In this document: one piece after another, positions 26,084 to 37,355 of the stretch
Layout of the letters: each line of letters starts with the position of its first letter
Position numbering within the stretch: position 1 is the stretch's first letter
DNA from: Tianweitania populi
Lineage (GTDB): Bacteria; Pseudomonadota; Alphaproteobacteria; Rhizobiales; Rhizobiaceae
NCBI RefSeq assembly: GCF_014652875.1
Contig: NZ_BMZQ01000001.1
Coordinates: 1,550,001 to 1,614,000 of the forward strand
DNA: 64,000 bases
Direction of reading: 5' to 3'
The notes under the pieces: generated by a model
What the model saw: only the letters and a program-made list of their open reading frames with translations
The model's database searches: none
What the model was told of the DNA's origin: nothing
Program-made: the position numbers and the translations under genes

Positions 26084-28156
26084 ATGACCTGGTCGCTCTC
26101 CTTCGAGCCGCTGCTGTCTTGGACCACGCTGGGCCTACTCGCCATCCCCATGGCGCTGCTCGCGGTGCTGGCTTTGTGGCGACGGCAGCGCGGTGCCTTG
26201 TTCCGCTTGGCTGCGCTGGCCGCTCTTGCGCTCGCCTTGCTCAACCCGGTTCTGCTCGACGAACTGCGCCAGCCCCTGAAGAGCGTCGTAGCGCTCGTCG
26301 TGGATCGCAGCCAGAGCCAGGATATTCGCGACCGCAGCGCGCAGACCGATGCGGCACTGGCCGAGCTGAAAACGCGGCTGGCGCGCTTCGACCAGTTCGA
26401 AGTGCGCGAGATCGAAGCGGGTCAGGCCGCGTCTGCCGAAGAGCGCACGGACACCAAACTATTCGGCGCACTAGACAGCGCCTTCCGCGACGTGCCGCCG
26501 TCACGCATTGCGGGCGCGATCATGGTGACCGACGGCCAGGTGCATGACGTGCCGGCCAACGGCAATCCTGGCTTCGAAGCGCCGGTCCATTCGCTGATCA
26601 CCGGCGAGGACGGCGAGCGCGACCGGCGCATCCGGCTGGAAAACGCGCCGCGCTTCGGCCTCGTCGACAAGCCGATCCCCATGACCTACCGCGTGCTCGA
26701 CACTGCCGGTCAAGGCGAAGCGGTCAATGTGCGCGTGTCGATCAACGGCAATCCGGTCGCGACCGAGCGCGCCATCGTGGGCCAGCCGGCGACCGTCGAG
26801 GTCACCATCCCGACCGCCGGCCGCAACATCGTGGAATTCGCGGTGGAAGGCGTCCAAGGCGAACTCACCACCACCAACAATCGCGCAGTGGCGCTGTTGG
26901 ACGGCATTCGCGAGAACCTGCGCGTGCTGCTGGTGTCCGGCGAACCGCATGCCGGCGAGCGCACCTGGCGCAACCTGCTGAAGTCCGACGCCTCCGTCGA
27001 TCTCGTGCATTTCACGATCCTGCGCCCCCCTGAGAAACAGGACGGCACGCCGATCAACGAACTGTCGCTGATTGCCTTCCCGACACGTGAGTTGTTTGTC
27101 GACAAGATCAACGACTTCGACTTGATCATCTTCGACCGCTACCAGCACCGCGACGTACTGCCGATCCTGTATTACGACTACATCGCAGAATATGTCGAAA
27201 ACGGCGGCGCGCTGCTGATCGCGGCAGGTCCCGAATATGCCGGCGGGCAGTCGATCGCCAACACGCCGCTGATGTCGGCCTTGCCCGCTTTGCCCTCTGG
27301 CGAAGTCGTGGAAGAAGGTTTCTATCCGCGCCTCACCGATCTCGGCCAGCGTCATCCCGTCACGCGCGGACTGGAGGGTTCGGCGCAGGAGCCGCCCCGC
27401 TGGAGCCGCTGGTTCCGCCAGATCGGCGTCGACAGTACGCAAGGCGAAGTGGTGATGAAGGGTGCGGGCGACCGGCCGTTGCTGGTGCTCGAGCGCAAGG
27501 GCGAAGGGCGTGTCGGCATGTTCCTGTCGGACCAGGGCTGGCTCTGGGCACGCGGCTATGAAGGCGGCGGCCCGCATGTCTCGCTGTACCGCCGCATTGC
27601 GCATTGGCTGATGAAGGAGCCGGAACTCGAGGAAGAACGCCTCATCGCGGACGGCCGCGGCATGGTGCTGAACGTCACGCGTCAGACCATGAGCGATGAT
27701 CCCGGCCCGGCCAGCGTGATTTCGCCGACCGGAAAGCGGCTGCAGATCCCGCTGACCTCCAACCAGCCCGGCCTGTTCACAGGCAGCCTGGAAACCGACG
27801 AGGTCGGGCTTTACCAGATCGCCAATGGCGACCTGACGGCGCTTGCCCATGTCGGCCCGCTCAATGCACCGGAATTCGCCGATGTCGTGTCCACGACGGA
27901 GCGGCTCCAGCCGGTTGCGGATGAAACCGGCGGCAGCGTTCGGCGGCTCGAAAGCGGCGTCACTGGCCTCAGCCTGCCCAACATCGTGCCGGTCAGTGGC
28001 AACGGCGAAACCAATGGCCGCGATTGGATGGGCCTGCGCGTCACTGACGACAGCGTGCTGCAATCCGTCAGCCGCACACCCTTGTTCGGCGGCTTCTTCG
28101 GTCTCGCTCTGCTGCTGATGGCGATCGGCGCGATGTGGTATCGCGAGGGGCGCTAA
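26084..28156 (+). CDS. vWA-like membrane protein of the MoxR cluster
   Basis: A 690-residue protein with two N-terminal helices (about 13-33 and 38-58) and one C-terminal helix (about 663-683). Residues 75-200 look like a vWA domain with DRSQSQ as a MIDAS-type site; 270-480 resemble a class I glutamine-amidotransferase fold (ENLRVLLVSGEPHAGERTWRN). The start is the ATG at 26084, with GAGGG upstream; a GTG three codons earlier is possible. The gene is separated from DUF4159 by the palindromic repeat, although the rest of the cluster overlaps. Confidence 0.87.
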   Translation: MTWSLSFEPLLSWTTLGLLAIPMALLAVLALWRRQRGALFRLAALAALALALLNPVLLDELRQPLKSVVALVVDRSQSQDIRDRSAQTDAALAELKTRLARFDQFEVREIEAGQAASAEERTDTKLFGALDSAFRDVPPSRIAGAIMVTDGQVHDVPANGNPGFEAPVHSLITGEDGERDRRIRLENAPRFGLVDKPIPMTYRVLDTAGQGEAVNVRVSINGNPVATERAIVGQPATVEVTIPTAGRNIVEFAVEGVQGELTTTNNRAVALLDGIRENLRVLLVSGEPHAGERTWRNLLKSDASVDLVHFTILRPPEKQDGTPINELSLIAFPTRELFVDKINDFDLIIFDRYQHRDVLPILYYDYIAEYVENGGALLIAAGPEYAGGQSIANTPLMSALPALPSGEVVEEGFYPRLTDLGQRHPVTRGLEGSAQEPPRWSRWFRQIGVDSTQGEVVMKGAGDRPLLVLERKGEGRVGMFLSDQGWLWARGYEGGGPHVSLYRRIAHWLMKEPELEEERLIADGRGMVLNVTRQTMSDDPGPASVISPTGKRLQIPLTSNQPGLFTGSLETDEVGLYQIANGDLTALAHVGPLNAPEFADVVSTTERLQPVADETGGSVRRLESGVTGLSLPNIVPVSGNGETNGRDWMGLRVTDDSVLQSVSRTPLFGGFFGLALLLMAIGAMWYREGR

Positions 28157-28164
28157 GCCCTTCG

Positions 28165-28650
28165 CTACAAGGCTCGGAAGAAGTAGCGCACGGTCTTCGT
28201 GCCGCCATGGATCGCCGCCTGCCCGACTTCGGCGAAGCCGAGCGCTGCATGGAACGCATCCGAGGCCGGGTTCGGCGGCTCGGCATTCACCTCGCAGCAG
28301 ATCCGTTGATGCCCGGCCTCTTGAGCGCGCGCAAACAGATCTTCGTAAAGCAGCCGGGCCAGCCCACGTCCCCGTGCTTTCGGCGACACCACGATGCGGT
28401 CCACATAAACGAAGCGCGGATAGCGCGCCTTGAACCACAGGAAGTTCGGGCTGCTGTAATCCGCGTCCTGATCAAAGGTCAGCAGGAAAGCATCGCCCTC
28501 GCCAATCCGCCGTGCATGAAACGCACCCGCGACCATTTGGGCGAGGTCCTCGGCCGATAGTAGAGACAGCTCCTGCGCATGATCGTTGTTGAGAGCGAGA
28601 ATCGTTGCGTGACTCTCTGCGTCAACAGCTTGAATCACATCGTTGGCCAC
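28165..28650 (-). CDS. GNAT family N-acetyltransferase
   Basis: A 161-residue GNAT protein: the acetyl-CoA loop reads VVSPKARGRGLARLLYEDL near residue 90 (R/QxxGxG/A), followed by CCEVNAEPPNPASDAFHAALGFAEVG. The start is most likely GTG at 28650, because AAGGAG lies nine bases upstream; upstream in-frame codons run into trmL. It follows trmL by 14 bases and is probably co-transcribed with it. Confidence 0.85.
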   Translation of the reverse strand: MANDVIQAVDAESHATILALNNDHAQELSLLSAEDLAQMVAGAFHARRIGEGDAFLLTFDQDADYSSPNFLWFKARYPRFVYVDRIVVSPKARGRGLARLLYEDLFARAQEAGHQRICCEVNAEPPNPASDAFHAALGFAEVGQAAIHGGTKTVRYFFRAL

Positions 28651-28664
28651 GGCGCGCAACTCCT

Positions 28665-29129
28665 TCAACCTGCAACGGAAAACTGGCGCAGGGCTTCGCT
28701 GGATGTAATTGCCGCGGAGACCGACAGGTTGAGGCTGCGCGCACCGGGCATCATCGGGATGGTAAGCCGCGCATCGGCGAGGGCATGCACGCTTTCCGGC
28801 ACACCGGCAGATTCCCGTCCGAACAGGATGATGTCGTTGGGCGCAAAGGCGAATTGTGTGTAAGGCACTGCACCCTTGGTCGTGAGCAAAAGCAGGCGCC
28901 GGCCCTCTTCTTTGCGCCATGCTTCAAAGGCTTCGAAATCCGTATGGCGGCGCAGCGCTGCCATTTCCAGATAGTCCATGCCGGCGCGCTTCAGGTTCTT
29001 GTCGGAAATGTCGAAGCCTGTCGGCTCGATGATGTCGACGGCAACCCCAAGGCAGGCGCCGAGGCGCAGCACCGCTCCCGTATTTCCGGGGATTTCTGGC
29101 TGATAAAGCGCGATGCGCAGGTCGCTCAT
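28665..29129 (-). CDS. trmL: tRNA (cytidine/uridine-2'-O-)-methyltransferase
   Basis: A 154-residue SPOUT methyltransferase that methylates the wobble nucleotide (C34/cmnm5U34) of tRNA-Leu. Family motifs are visible: YQPEIPGNTGAVLRLGACLG near the start, ILFGRESAGVPESV near residue 98, and MPGARSLNLSVSAAI near 125, which forms the trefoil-knot SAM site. The ATG at 29129 precedes SDLRIALYQ. An intergenic gap of about 440 bases to the ABC transporter holds a leader region on the other strand. Confidence 0.94.
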   Translation of the reverse strand: MSDLRIALYQPEIPGNTGAVLRLGACLGVAVDIIEPTGFDISDKNLKRAGMDYLEMAALRRHTDFEAFEAWRKEEGRRLLLLTTKGAVPYTQFAFAPNDIILFGRESAGVPESVHALADARLTIPMMPGARSLNLSVSAAITSSEALRQFSVAG

Positions 29130-29271
29130 GATACGTGTCCGTTCAAGATGGCGTGTCGGATGGGATTGGCGCTGCTTGCCGTTAAGGCAAAATACCATTC
29201 CCGTGACTGGCCGTTTGCGCGCAACTAGGCTATGAAGCCGCCGACATCAACGCGAACCAGAGGGGACAAGG

Positions 29272-29343
29272 ATGGAAAACATGATCAATGTAAACATCCC
29301 GCGCGCCCTTCTCCGGCCAATGTTTCGGCCATTCGGCGCCTGA
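29272..29343 (+). CDS. Candidate leader ORF (23 aa) upstream of the ABC transporters
   Basis: ATG at 29272 follows a strong AGGGGACAAGG site and opens a 23-codon ORF that ends in RALLRPMFRPFGA, with repeated Arg-Pro/Pro codons near its end. It begins 295 bases before the first ABC gene. Pro-rich leader peptides can stall ribosomes and control downstream genes, but here this is an inference. The same stretch on the minus strand encodes a charged 94-residue ORF without a ribosome site, so the coding nature is open. Confidence 0.4.
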   Translation: MENMINVNIPRALLRPMFRPFGA

Positions 29344-29429
29344 CGGCGGCTTCGCGACCTCTTCAAGCTTTTCTTCCAAGCAGCGTCTCGAACCCCGCCG
29401 GACCGTTCTTTCCGTTCCGAGGTTTCGCC

Positions 29430-29513
29430 ATGTCGTTGTTCTTGCTTTTCGGTCTTCATCCACCTTCACCCGCTTTTCGTCGGCTGAAGGTGCTTTGCCC
29501 GCTTCCGTCATGA
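29430..29513 (+). CDS. Second candidate leader ORF (27 aa)
   Basis: ATG at 29430 has GAGG seven bases upstream and encodes 27 residues starting MSLFLLFGLHPPSPAF. Its second half overlaps an 8-bp hairpin (CACCTTCA at 29461-29468 with its complement at 29485-29492, 16-nt loop), so translation would open this stem. It ends 54 bases before the ABC transporter start. Confidence 0.35.
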   Translation: MSLFLLFGLHPPSPAFRRLKVLCPLPS

Positions 29514-29566
29514 CCATCCGGCTTCAACAGCCGCTCGCGACCGCTTTTTAGTACGAGATTGATCCC

Positions 29567-31450
<1,884 letters not shown>

Positions 31451-31460
31451 GGCGGCCGGG

Positions 31461-33389
31461 GTGTCAGTGCAGGCAGGCAAACACTATGTTATGCTTGTGC
31501 TGACCCCCGATCCCTCCCTGTCCACACCTTTGTCCCTGAGCGAGCGTGCCTGGCAGCGCGCCGAGAACGTCATCGATCCGTTCGGCGATACGCCGCGCGA
31601 AGTGCTGCCGCGTGATGCGTGGGCCTTCATCCTGTTCTTCGCCAAACAGGCGAAAGGGCCGTTTATCCTGCTTCTGATCGCCGGCGGTCTGTCCGGCGCG
31701 GTGGATGCGGCGCTGTATTGGTCGGTCGGCTGGCTGATCGACATTCTCGACACCGCCAATCCCGCGACTTTGGTTGCCGATTACTGGCCGCATCTCCTCG
31801 CCTTCCTCGTGCTTGTCCTGTTCGTGCGTGCCGCGATCATGATCGGCAACGCCGTGGTCGAGCAGCAAGTCGTCGTGCCCAACTTCTACCAGCTCGTTCG
31901 CTGGCAGGCGTTTCGGCGCGTGATCGACCAGCCCTATGAGTTCTACCAGAACGATTTTGCTGGTCGCATCGCTACCAAGATCCTGCAGGGCGGCGAAGCC
32001 ACCGGCGATTTTATTACCTCGTCGCTCCAGACCATGTGGAGCTTCGTCACCTTCCTGATCCTGGCCGCGACGATCCTGTCGACGCTCGATCCGCTAATGG
32101 GCGTAGTCCTGGCTCTGTGGCTCGCGAGCTATCTCGCATCCGCCTGGGTTTTGCTGCCGCCGCTGCGTGCCGCCGGTCGCAAGACGGCCGACGAGCGTTC
32201 GCTGGTTAACGGTCGGCTGGTGGATGCCTTCACCAACATCATGGCCGTCAAACTGTTCGACAGCGGCGGCCGCGAACATGGTTTCGTGCGCGAAGGCATG
32301 GCGCAATATCTCACCGCCGTGAAGCAGATGACGCGCGGCATCACCCGCGTCCGCGGCGCGATTGCCATCCTCAACGGTTTCATGATGGCGGGCGTTGCCC
32401 TGCTTGCGATCTACAGCTGGCAGGTCGGTGAGGCCTCAACCGGTCAAGTCGCTACCGCGATAGGCCTCGTGTTCCGGCTCAACCAGATGTCCGGCTACAT
32501 GATGTTCAACATCAACGGCCTGATCCGCTCCTTCGCCACCGTTCAGGACGCTACCGGCACGATCTCGGTGAAGCCCGGCATCCAGGATGCGCCGGATGCG
32601 ATCGTCGCGCCACGCGCCAGCGGCGATTTGCGCTTCGATGATGTCTCTTTCCATTATGGCAAGGCCGGTGGCGTCATCGACCACCTCAATCTGCACATTC
32701 AGCCCGGCGAGCGCGTCGCGCTGGTCGGCCCTTCGGGCGCCGGCAAGACGACGCTGGTGAACCTGGCACTGCGCCTGTTCGATGTCGAAGCCGGCCGCAT
32801 CCTGGTCGACAACCGCGACATCCGCAGCCTGACGCAGACCTCGCTGCGTCAGCAATTCGGCGTCGTCAGCCAGGATCCCATGCTGATGCACCGCTCGATC
32901 CGCGACAACATCGCTTATGGCCGCCCGGACGCCACGGAAAACGATATCATCGCCGCCGCAACCCAAGCCAAGGCGCATGATTTCATCCTGGGCGTGCGCG
33001 ATCCCAAGGGCCGCACCGGCTATAACGCCCATGTCGGGGAGCGCGGCGTGAAGCTGTCCGGCGGCCAGCGCCAGCGTATCGCGATTGCCCGCATGATGCT
33101 GAAGAACGCGCCGATCCTGGTGCTAGACGAAGCAACGTCAGCGCTCGATTCCGAGGTTGAAGCAGCCATTCAGGACAGTCTGAGCGAGCTGATGCATGGC
33201 AAGACAGTCATCGCGATTGCGCATCGCCTGTCGACCATCGCGGCGCTAGACCGCATCGTCGTGCTGGACGGCGGGAGAATCGTGGAAGAAGGCACGCATG
33301 ATCAGCTTGTTGCGCGCGACGGCCTTTACGCCCAGCTTTGGAAGCGCCAGTCCGGCGGCTTCCTGGCCGATCGGCTCGCAGCGGAATAG
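31461..33389 (+). CDS. ABC half-transporter (membrane + ATPase), second of a pair
   Basis: A 642-residue TMD-NBD exporter half similar throughout to its upstream neighbour. Motifs: Walker A GPSGAGKTT, signature LSGGQRQRIAIARMML, Walker B LVLDEATSALD, H-loop AHRLST. The predicted start is GTG at 31461 with AAGG eight bases upstream; an ATG ten codons later (31491) is an alternative. Both nucleotide sites retain consensus residues, so both halves should hydrolyse ATP. The DUF6665 gene begins six bases after its stop. Confidence 0.93.
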   Translation: MSVQAGKHYVMLVLTPDPSLSTPLSLSERAWQRAENVIDPFGDTPREVLPRDAWAFILFFAKQAKGPFILLLIAGGLSGAVDAALYWSVGWLIDILDTANPATLVADYWPHLLAFLVLVLFVRAAIMIGNAVVEQQVVVPNFYQLVRWQAFRRVIDQPYEFYQNDFAGRIATKILQGGEATGDFITSSLQTMWSFVTFLILAATILSTLDPLMGVVLALWLASYLASAWVLLPPLRAAGRKTADERSLVNGRLVDAFTNIMAVKLFDSGGREHGFVREGMAQYLTAVKQMTRGITRVRGAIAILNGFMMAGVALLAIYSWQVGEASTGQVATAIGLVFRLNQMSGYMMFNINGLIRSFATVQDATGTISVKPGIQDAPDAIVAPRASGDLRFDDVSFHYGKAGGVIDHLNLHIQPGERVALVGPSGAGKTTLVNLALRLFDVEAGRILVDNRDIRSLTQTSLRQQFGVVSQDPMLMHRSIRDNIAYGRPDATENDIIAAATQAKAHDFILGVRDPKGRTGYNAHVGERGVKLSGGQRQRIAIARMMLKNAPILVLDEATSALDSEVEAAIQDSLSELMHGKTVIAIAHRLSTIAALDRIVVLDGGRIVEEGTHDQLVARDGLYAQLWKRQSGGFLADRLAAE

Positions 33390-33395
33390 GTCATC

Positions 33396-33710
33396 ATGAG
33401 CCTTCGTCTCCCATCCCACTTTGGCAGCGTGCATCCTGGCGATGTCCTGTTCGATGCGCTCAACACGGAGATCGCAGGCGAAAAGGCGTCGTCGCTTGGC
33501 CGCGCCGGTACGCAGGCCGCGAAAGCGCTCACGAAGCTTGCGGAGGCCGGGCCCGATCATCCCGATCGCCCTGCATTGCTCAAGGCTGCGGCGGACGCCG
33601 TGCATGGCTTCTTTATCCAGCGCGAGCTTTGTGGCATGCGCCGCCACGATGGGGCCATCCGCGACCTCGCCATTCCCCAGGCGGTTCTTGTCCGGCTGGG
33701 CGCCAAGTAG
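33396..33710 (+). CDS. DUF6665 family protein
   Basis: A 104-residue cytoplasmic protein: SHFGSVHPGDVLFDALNTEIAGEKASSLGRAGTQ-type opening, then Ala/Leu-rich helices (LLKAAADAVHGFFIQRELCG). It matches the small uncharacterised DUF6665 group of rhizobia. It is probably last in the ABC transporter transcript. Function unknown. Confidence 0.78.
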   Translation: MSLRLPSHFGSVHPGDVLFDALNTEIAGEKASSLGRAGTQAAKALTKLAEAGPDHPDRPALLKAAADAVHGFFIQRELCGMRRHDGAIRDLAIPQAVLVRLGAK

Positions 33711-33954
33711 AGCCGGCGCTAGAATCGTGAGCCCTGGCAGGCACTTGCAACTATGTTGCGACAAACTGCCCACCCGTTCTGCGACCATATGGACAACCCC
33801 CTCGCAGACGCCTAGAAAATGCCGCAAACTACCAGGGATTCCGTGGCGGCTTCACGGCGCGCGTGCATGATCTGGTGGTCCCCAGCCGGCGGATAACGTC
33901 GACAAGGCGATGAGACAACGGAGCCATTGGCTCGACGGTCAGGAGGACTATTCC

Positions 33955-34518
33955 GTGAGCGCAAACGAAACCGCCGAACCGACCCGGCGCGATTTCCTTT
34001 ATATCGCGACAGGTATGGCAGGTGTCGTGGCCGCTGCAAGCGTGGCCTGGCCCTTCATCGATCAGATGCGCCCGGACGCATCCACGCTGGCACTCGCCAC
34101 GGTGGATGTGGACGTTTCCAGTGTGGAACCGGGCATGTCCATCACCGCCAAATGGCGCGGCAAGCCGATCTTCATCCGCAACCGCACGCCGGCCGAGCTG
34201 GAAGAAGCCAACAAGGTTCCCCTGGCCGAGCTCAAGGACCCGATCGCCCGCAACGCCAATCTTCCCGCCGATGCGCAGGCGAGCGACCTCGATCGCTCTG
34301 CCGGTGAAGGCAAGGAAAACTGGATCGTCATGGTCGGTTCCTGCACCCATCTTGGCTGCGTGCCGCTCGGCCAGTCCGGTGACTTCGGCGGCTGGTTCTG
34401 CCCGTGCCACGGCTCGCATTACGATACAGCCGGCCGCATCCGCAAAGGCCCTGCTCCGCAGAACCTGGCGGTTCCGACGTTCGAGTTCATCTCGGACACC
34501 ACGATCCGGATCGGTTAA
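33955..34518 (+). CDS. petA: Ubiquinol-cytochrome c reductase iron-sulfur (Rieske) subunit
   Basis: The Rieske subunit of the bc1 complex, 187 residues. The two cluster-binding boxes are [10 protein letters not shown] and CPCHGSHYD. The N-terminus has a Tat-type RRDFLY motif and a hydrophobic anchor ([19 protein letters not shown]). I start at GTG 33955 because AGGAGG lies eight bases before it; an ATG 45 bases upstream has no ribosome site. It leads the petABC operon, 17 bases before petB. Confidence 0.97.
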   Translation: MSANETAEPTRRDFLYIATGMAGVVAAASVAWPFIDQMRPDASTLALATVDVDVSSVEPGMSITAKWRGKPIFIRNRTPAELEEANKVPLAELKDPIARNANLPADAQASDLDRSAGEGKENWIVMVGSCTHLGCVPLGQSGDFGGWFCPCHGSHYDTAGRIRKGPAPQNLAVPTFEFISDTTIRIG

Positions 34519-34535
34519 GGCGAGAGAAGCAGACT

Positions 34536-35840
34536 ATGAGCGGTGGACATTCGACTTATACGCCGACGACCGGAATTGGACGCTGGATCGATGCACGCAT
34601 GCCGCTGCCGCGGCTGATGCATGACAGCTTCATCTCCTATCCGACGCCACGCAACCTGAACTACGCCTACACATTCGGCGGCATTCTCAGCATCATGCTG
34701 GTGGTCCAGATTCTGACCGGCGTCGTGCTGGCCATGCACTACACGGCCTCCACGCTGCTGGCCTTCGACTCCGTCGAAAAGATCATGCGCGACGTGAATT
34801 CGGGCTGGCTCCTGCGCTACCTGCATTCGAACGGCGCATCGATGTTCTTCTTCGCCGTGTTCATCCATATCTTCCGCGGCCTTTACTACGGTTCCTACAA
34901 GGCGCCGCGCGAACTGCTCTGGATACTTGGCTGCATCATCCTCCTTCTGATGATGGCTGCCGGCTTCATGGGTTACGTTCTGCCTTGGGGCCAAATGAGC
35001 TTCTGGGGCGCAACCGTCATCACCGGCTTCTTCACCGCCATTCCGCTGGCCGGCGAATGGGTGCAGCAGCTTCTCCTGGGCGGCTTCGCGGTCGACAATC
35101 CGACCCTGAACCGCTTCTTCTCGCTGCATTACCTCATTCCCTTCATGATCGCCGGCGTCGTCGTGCTCCATATCTGGGCGCTGCATGTCACGGGTCAGAC
35201 CAACCCCACCGGTATCGAGGTGAAGTCGAAGACGGACACGATCCCCTTTACGCCTTACGCGACCGTCAAGGACGCGCTCGGCATGGTGGTGTTCTTCTTG
35301 CTCTTCGCCTACTTCGTCTTCTACCTGCCGAACTTCCTTGGCCACCCCGATAACTACATCGTCGCCAACCCGCTGAAGACCCCGGCCCACATCGTTCCGG
35401 AATGGTACTTCCTGCCGTTCTATGCGATCCTGCGCGCCATCACCTTCAACATCGGACCGATCGACTCCAAGCTCGGCGGCGTGTTGGCCATGTTCGGCGC
35501 CATCGCCGTTCTGTTCTTCGTGCCCTGGCTCGACACGTCGAAGGTTCGCTCGGCCGTTTACCGCCCCTGGTACAAGCTGTTCTTCTGGCTCTTCGTGGTC
35601 GACTCGATTCTGCTCGGCTGGCTCGGCTCGCGCCCGGCAGAACCGCCTTACGTAGTCATGGCTCAGCTCGCGACGCTCTACTACTTCGGCTTCTTCCTCG
35701 TCATCATGCCGGTTCTCGGTCTGATCGAGACGCCGCGTCGCCTGCCGAACTCGATCACGGAAGCGGTGCTTGCGAAGAACCACGGAAGTGCCGCCGCACA
35801 TCCGGCGGGCGCAGCTGCTGCGCCTGAGACCAAGGCTTGA
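34536..35840 (+). CDS. petB: Ubiquinol-cytochrome c reductase cytochrome b
   Basis: The bc1 cytochrome b, 434 residues, eight membrane helices. Visible landmarks are [29 protein letters not shown]-type helix B with two heme His, [36 protein letters not shown] with the other two His, and [15 protein letters not shown] of the Qo site. It transfers electrons from ubiquinol to the Rieske center and heme bH. The start at 34536 gives the usual SGGHS N-terminus. Confidence 0.97.
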   Translation: MSGGHSTYTPTTGIGRWIDARMPLPRLMHDSFISYPTPRNLNYAYTFGGILSIMLVVQILTGVVLAMHYTASTLLAFDSVEKIMRDVNSGWLLRYLHSNGASMFFFAVFIHIFRGLYYGSYKAPRELLWILGCIILLLMMAAGFMGYVLPWGQMSFWGATVITGFFTAIPLAGEWVQQLLLGGFAVDNPTLNRFFSLHYLIPFMIAGVVVLHIWALHVTGQTNPTGIEVKSKTDTIPFTPYATVKDALGMVVFFLLFAYFVFYLPNFLGHPDNYIVANPLKTPAHIVPEWYFLPFYAILRAITFNIGPIDSKLGGVLAMFGAIAVLFFVPWLDTSKVRSAVYRPWYKLFFWLFVVDSILLGWLGSRPAEPPYVVMAQLATLYYFGFFLVIMPVLGLIETPRRLPNSITEAVLAKNHGSAAAHPAGAAAAPETKA

Positions 35841-35862
35841 GCCCAGGACTCGAAAGGACGAC

Positions 35863-36726
35863 ATGATGAAAAAGATCCTCTCGGGACTGGCGGCACTTTG
35901 CCTTGGCGCGACGATGGCAACTGCCGCCCTCGCACAGGAAGAAGCCCATAACGAAGCGAACCCAACGCATTTTCCGATCCACCGCCCGGCGGAACTGGAT
36001 TGGAGCTTCGCGGGTCCGCTCGGTCGCTACGACAAGGGCCAGTTGCAGCGTGGCCTAAAGGTTTACAAGGAAGTCTGCTCAGCCTGCCATTCGTTGCGCC
36101 TTGTGTCCTTCCGCAACCTCGAAGACCTCGGCTATTCCGCCGAGCAGGTTCGGGCGCTTGCCGCCGAATACGAAGTGACGGACGGCCCAAATGCGGATGG
36201 TGAAATGTTCACTCGTGCCGCTTTGCCGTCGGATCACTTCCCGTCACCATACCCTAACGACGAAGCGGCTTCCGCCGCCAACAACGGTGCAGCCCCGCCT
36301 GATCTGTCGCTGATGGCCAAGGCACGCACGGTGGAACGCGGCTTCCCCCGCTTCGTGTTCGACGTCTTCACGCAGTATGCGGAAGGTGGTCCAGACTACA
36401 TTCATGCGCTGCTGACGGGCTACGAAGAAACCCCGCCGGAAGGCATGGAAGTCGCGGAAGGCACGCATTACAACCCGTACTTCATCGCGGGCAAGTCGCT
36501 GGCCATGCCGCAGCCAATTTCGGCCGATCAGGTCACCTACGAAGACGGTTCGCCGCAGACGATCGACCAGTATTCGCGCGACGTTTCGGCCTTCCTGATG
36601 TGGGCTGCCGAGCCGCACTTGGACGAGCGCAAGATGATCGGCTTCCGCGTCATCATCTTCCTGATGCTCTTCATCGGCCTGCTGTGGATGACCAAGCGCA
36701 AGGTGTGGGCCGGCGTGGCGCACTAA
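35863..36726 (+). CDS. petC: Ubiquinol-cytochrome c reductase cytochrome c1
   Basis: Cytochrome c1, 287 residues. A cleavable signal peptide (residues 1-24, ATAALAQ cleavage region) exports it to the periplasm; the heme c site is CSACH near residue 64; the axial Met lies in SLAMPQPI near 210; a single C-terminal helix (FRVIIFLMLFIGLLWM) anchors it. The gene ends in a strong terminator 26 bases after the stop, closing the operon. Confidence 0.97.
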   Translation: MMKKILSGLAALCLGATMATAALAQEEAHNEANPTHFPIHRPAELDWSFAGPLGRYDKGQLQRGLKVYKEVCSACHSLRLVSFRNLEDLGYSAEQVRALAAEYEVTDGPNADGEMFTRAALPSDHFPSPYPNDEAASAANNGAAPPDLSLMAKARTVERGFPRFVFDVFTQYAEGGPDYIHALLTGYEETPPEGMEVAEGTHYNPYFIAGKSLAMPQPISADQVTYEDGSPQTIDQYSRDVSAFLMWAAEPHLDERKMIGFRVIIFLMLFIGLLWMTKRKVWAGVAH

Positions 36727-36751
36727 GCCTCGCTCTCCCATCAAAAACTGA

Positions 36752-36780
36752 AAGGGCGCCGTCAGGCGCCTTTTCTTTTG
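36752..36780 (+). terminator. Rho-independent terminator of the petABC operon
   Basis: GGCGCC-GTCA-GGCGCC with flanking AAGG/CCTTTT pairing gives a stem of about 9 bp with a 4-nt loop, followed by TTTTCTTTT. It ends petC and lies just before apt. Confidence 0.9.
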
Positions 36781-36804
36781 TTCCCCGACCTGCAAGGTGG
36801 AGCC

Positions 36805-37350
36805 ATGAAGAGTTCCCTCGAAGACTTCCTCGACCAGTCGATCCGCACGATCCCTGATTATCCCAAGCCCGGAGTGCAGTTCCGCGACATCACTACACTG
36901 CTTGGCAATGCCCGTGCGTTCCGCCGCGCGATCGACGAACTGGTTCATCCCTATGCCGGCTTGAAGGTCGACAAGGTCGCCGGCATCGAAGCGCGCGGCT
37001 TTATCCTCGGCGGCGCGATGGCACACCAGTTGTCATCCGGCTTCGTGCCGATCCGGAAGAAAGGCAAGCTGCCGCATGAAACCGTGCGCGTAGCCTACAG
37101 CCTGGAATATGGCGTCGACGAAATGGAGATGCATCGCGACGCGGTGAAGCCGGGCGAGCGCGTGATCCTGGTGGACGACCTGATCGCCACCGGCGGCACG
37201 GCGGAAGGCGCGGTGAAGCTGTTGACGCAGATGGGTGCCGACATCGTCGCCGCCTGCTTTGTCATCGACCTGCCCGAGCTCGGCGGCCGCAAGAAGCTGG
37301 AAGCGCTGGGCGTCCAGGTCAACACGTTGATCGCCTTCGACGGCCACTGA
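36805..37350 (+). CDS. apt: Adenine phosphoribosyltransferase
   Basis: Apt salvages adenine to AMP using PRPP. The 181 residues match the family: [22 protein letters not shown] near the start, [14 protein letters not shown] near 60, [11 protein letters not shown], and the PRPP-binding loop [18 protein letters not shown] near 122. AAGGTGG precedes the ATG at 36805. A terminator separates it from petC. Confidence 0.96.
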   Translation: MKSSLEDFLDQSIRTIPDYPKPGVQFRDITTLLGNARAFRRAIDELVHPYAGLKVDKVAGIEARGFILGGAMAHQLSSGFVPIRKKGKLPHETVRVAYSLEYGVDEMEMHRDAVKPGERVILVDDLIATGGTAEGAVKLLTQMGADIVAACFVIDLPELGGRKKLEALGVQVNTLIAFDGH

Positions 37351-37355
37351 CCCGA

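Noticed and set aside
25860-26087. 75-codon plus-strand ORF through the palindromic repeat
   Set aside because: It starts inside the DUF4159 stop and has the Pro/Ser/Gly composition produced by the repeat arms; nothing suggests a protein.
29230-29517. Minus-strand charged ORF of 95 codons in the ABC transporter leader
   Set aside because: It has no ribosome site or recognised domain and lies antisense to the leader; composition is plausible for a protein, but I could not support it.
33711-33954. Regulator site upstream of petA (GCAAC-TAT-GTTGC near 33747-33759)
   Set aside because: The 5-bp repeat is short and matches no regulator I know; no further support.
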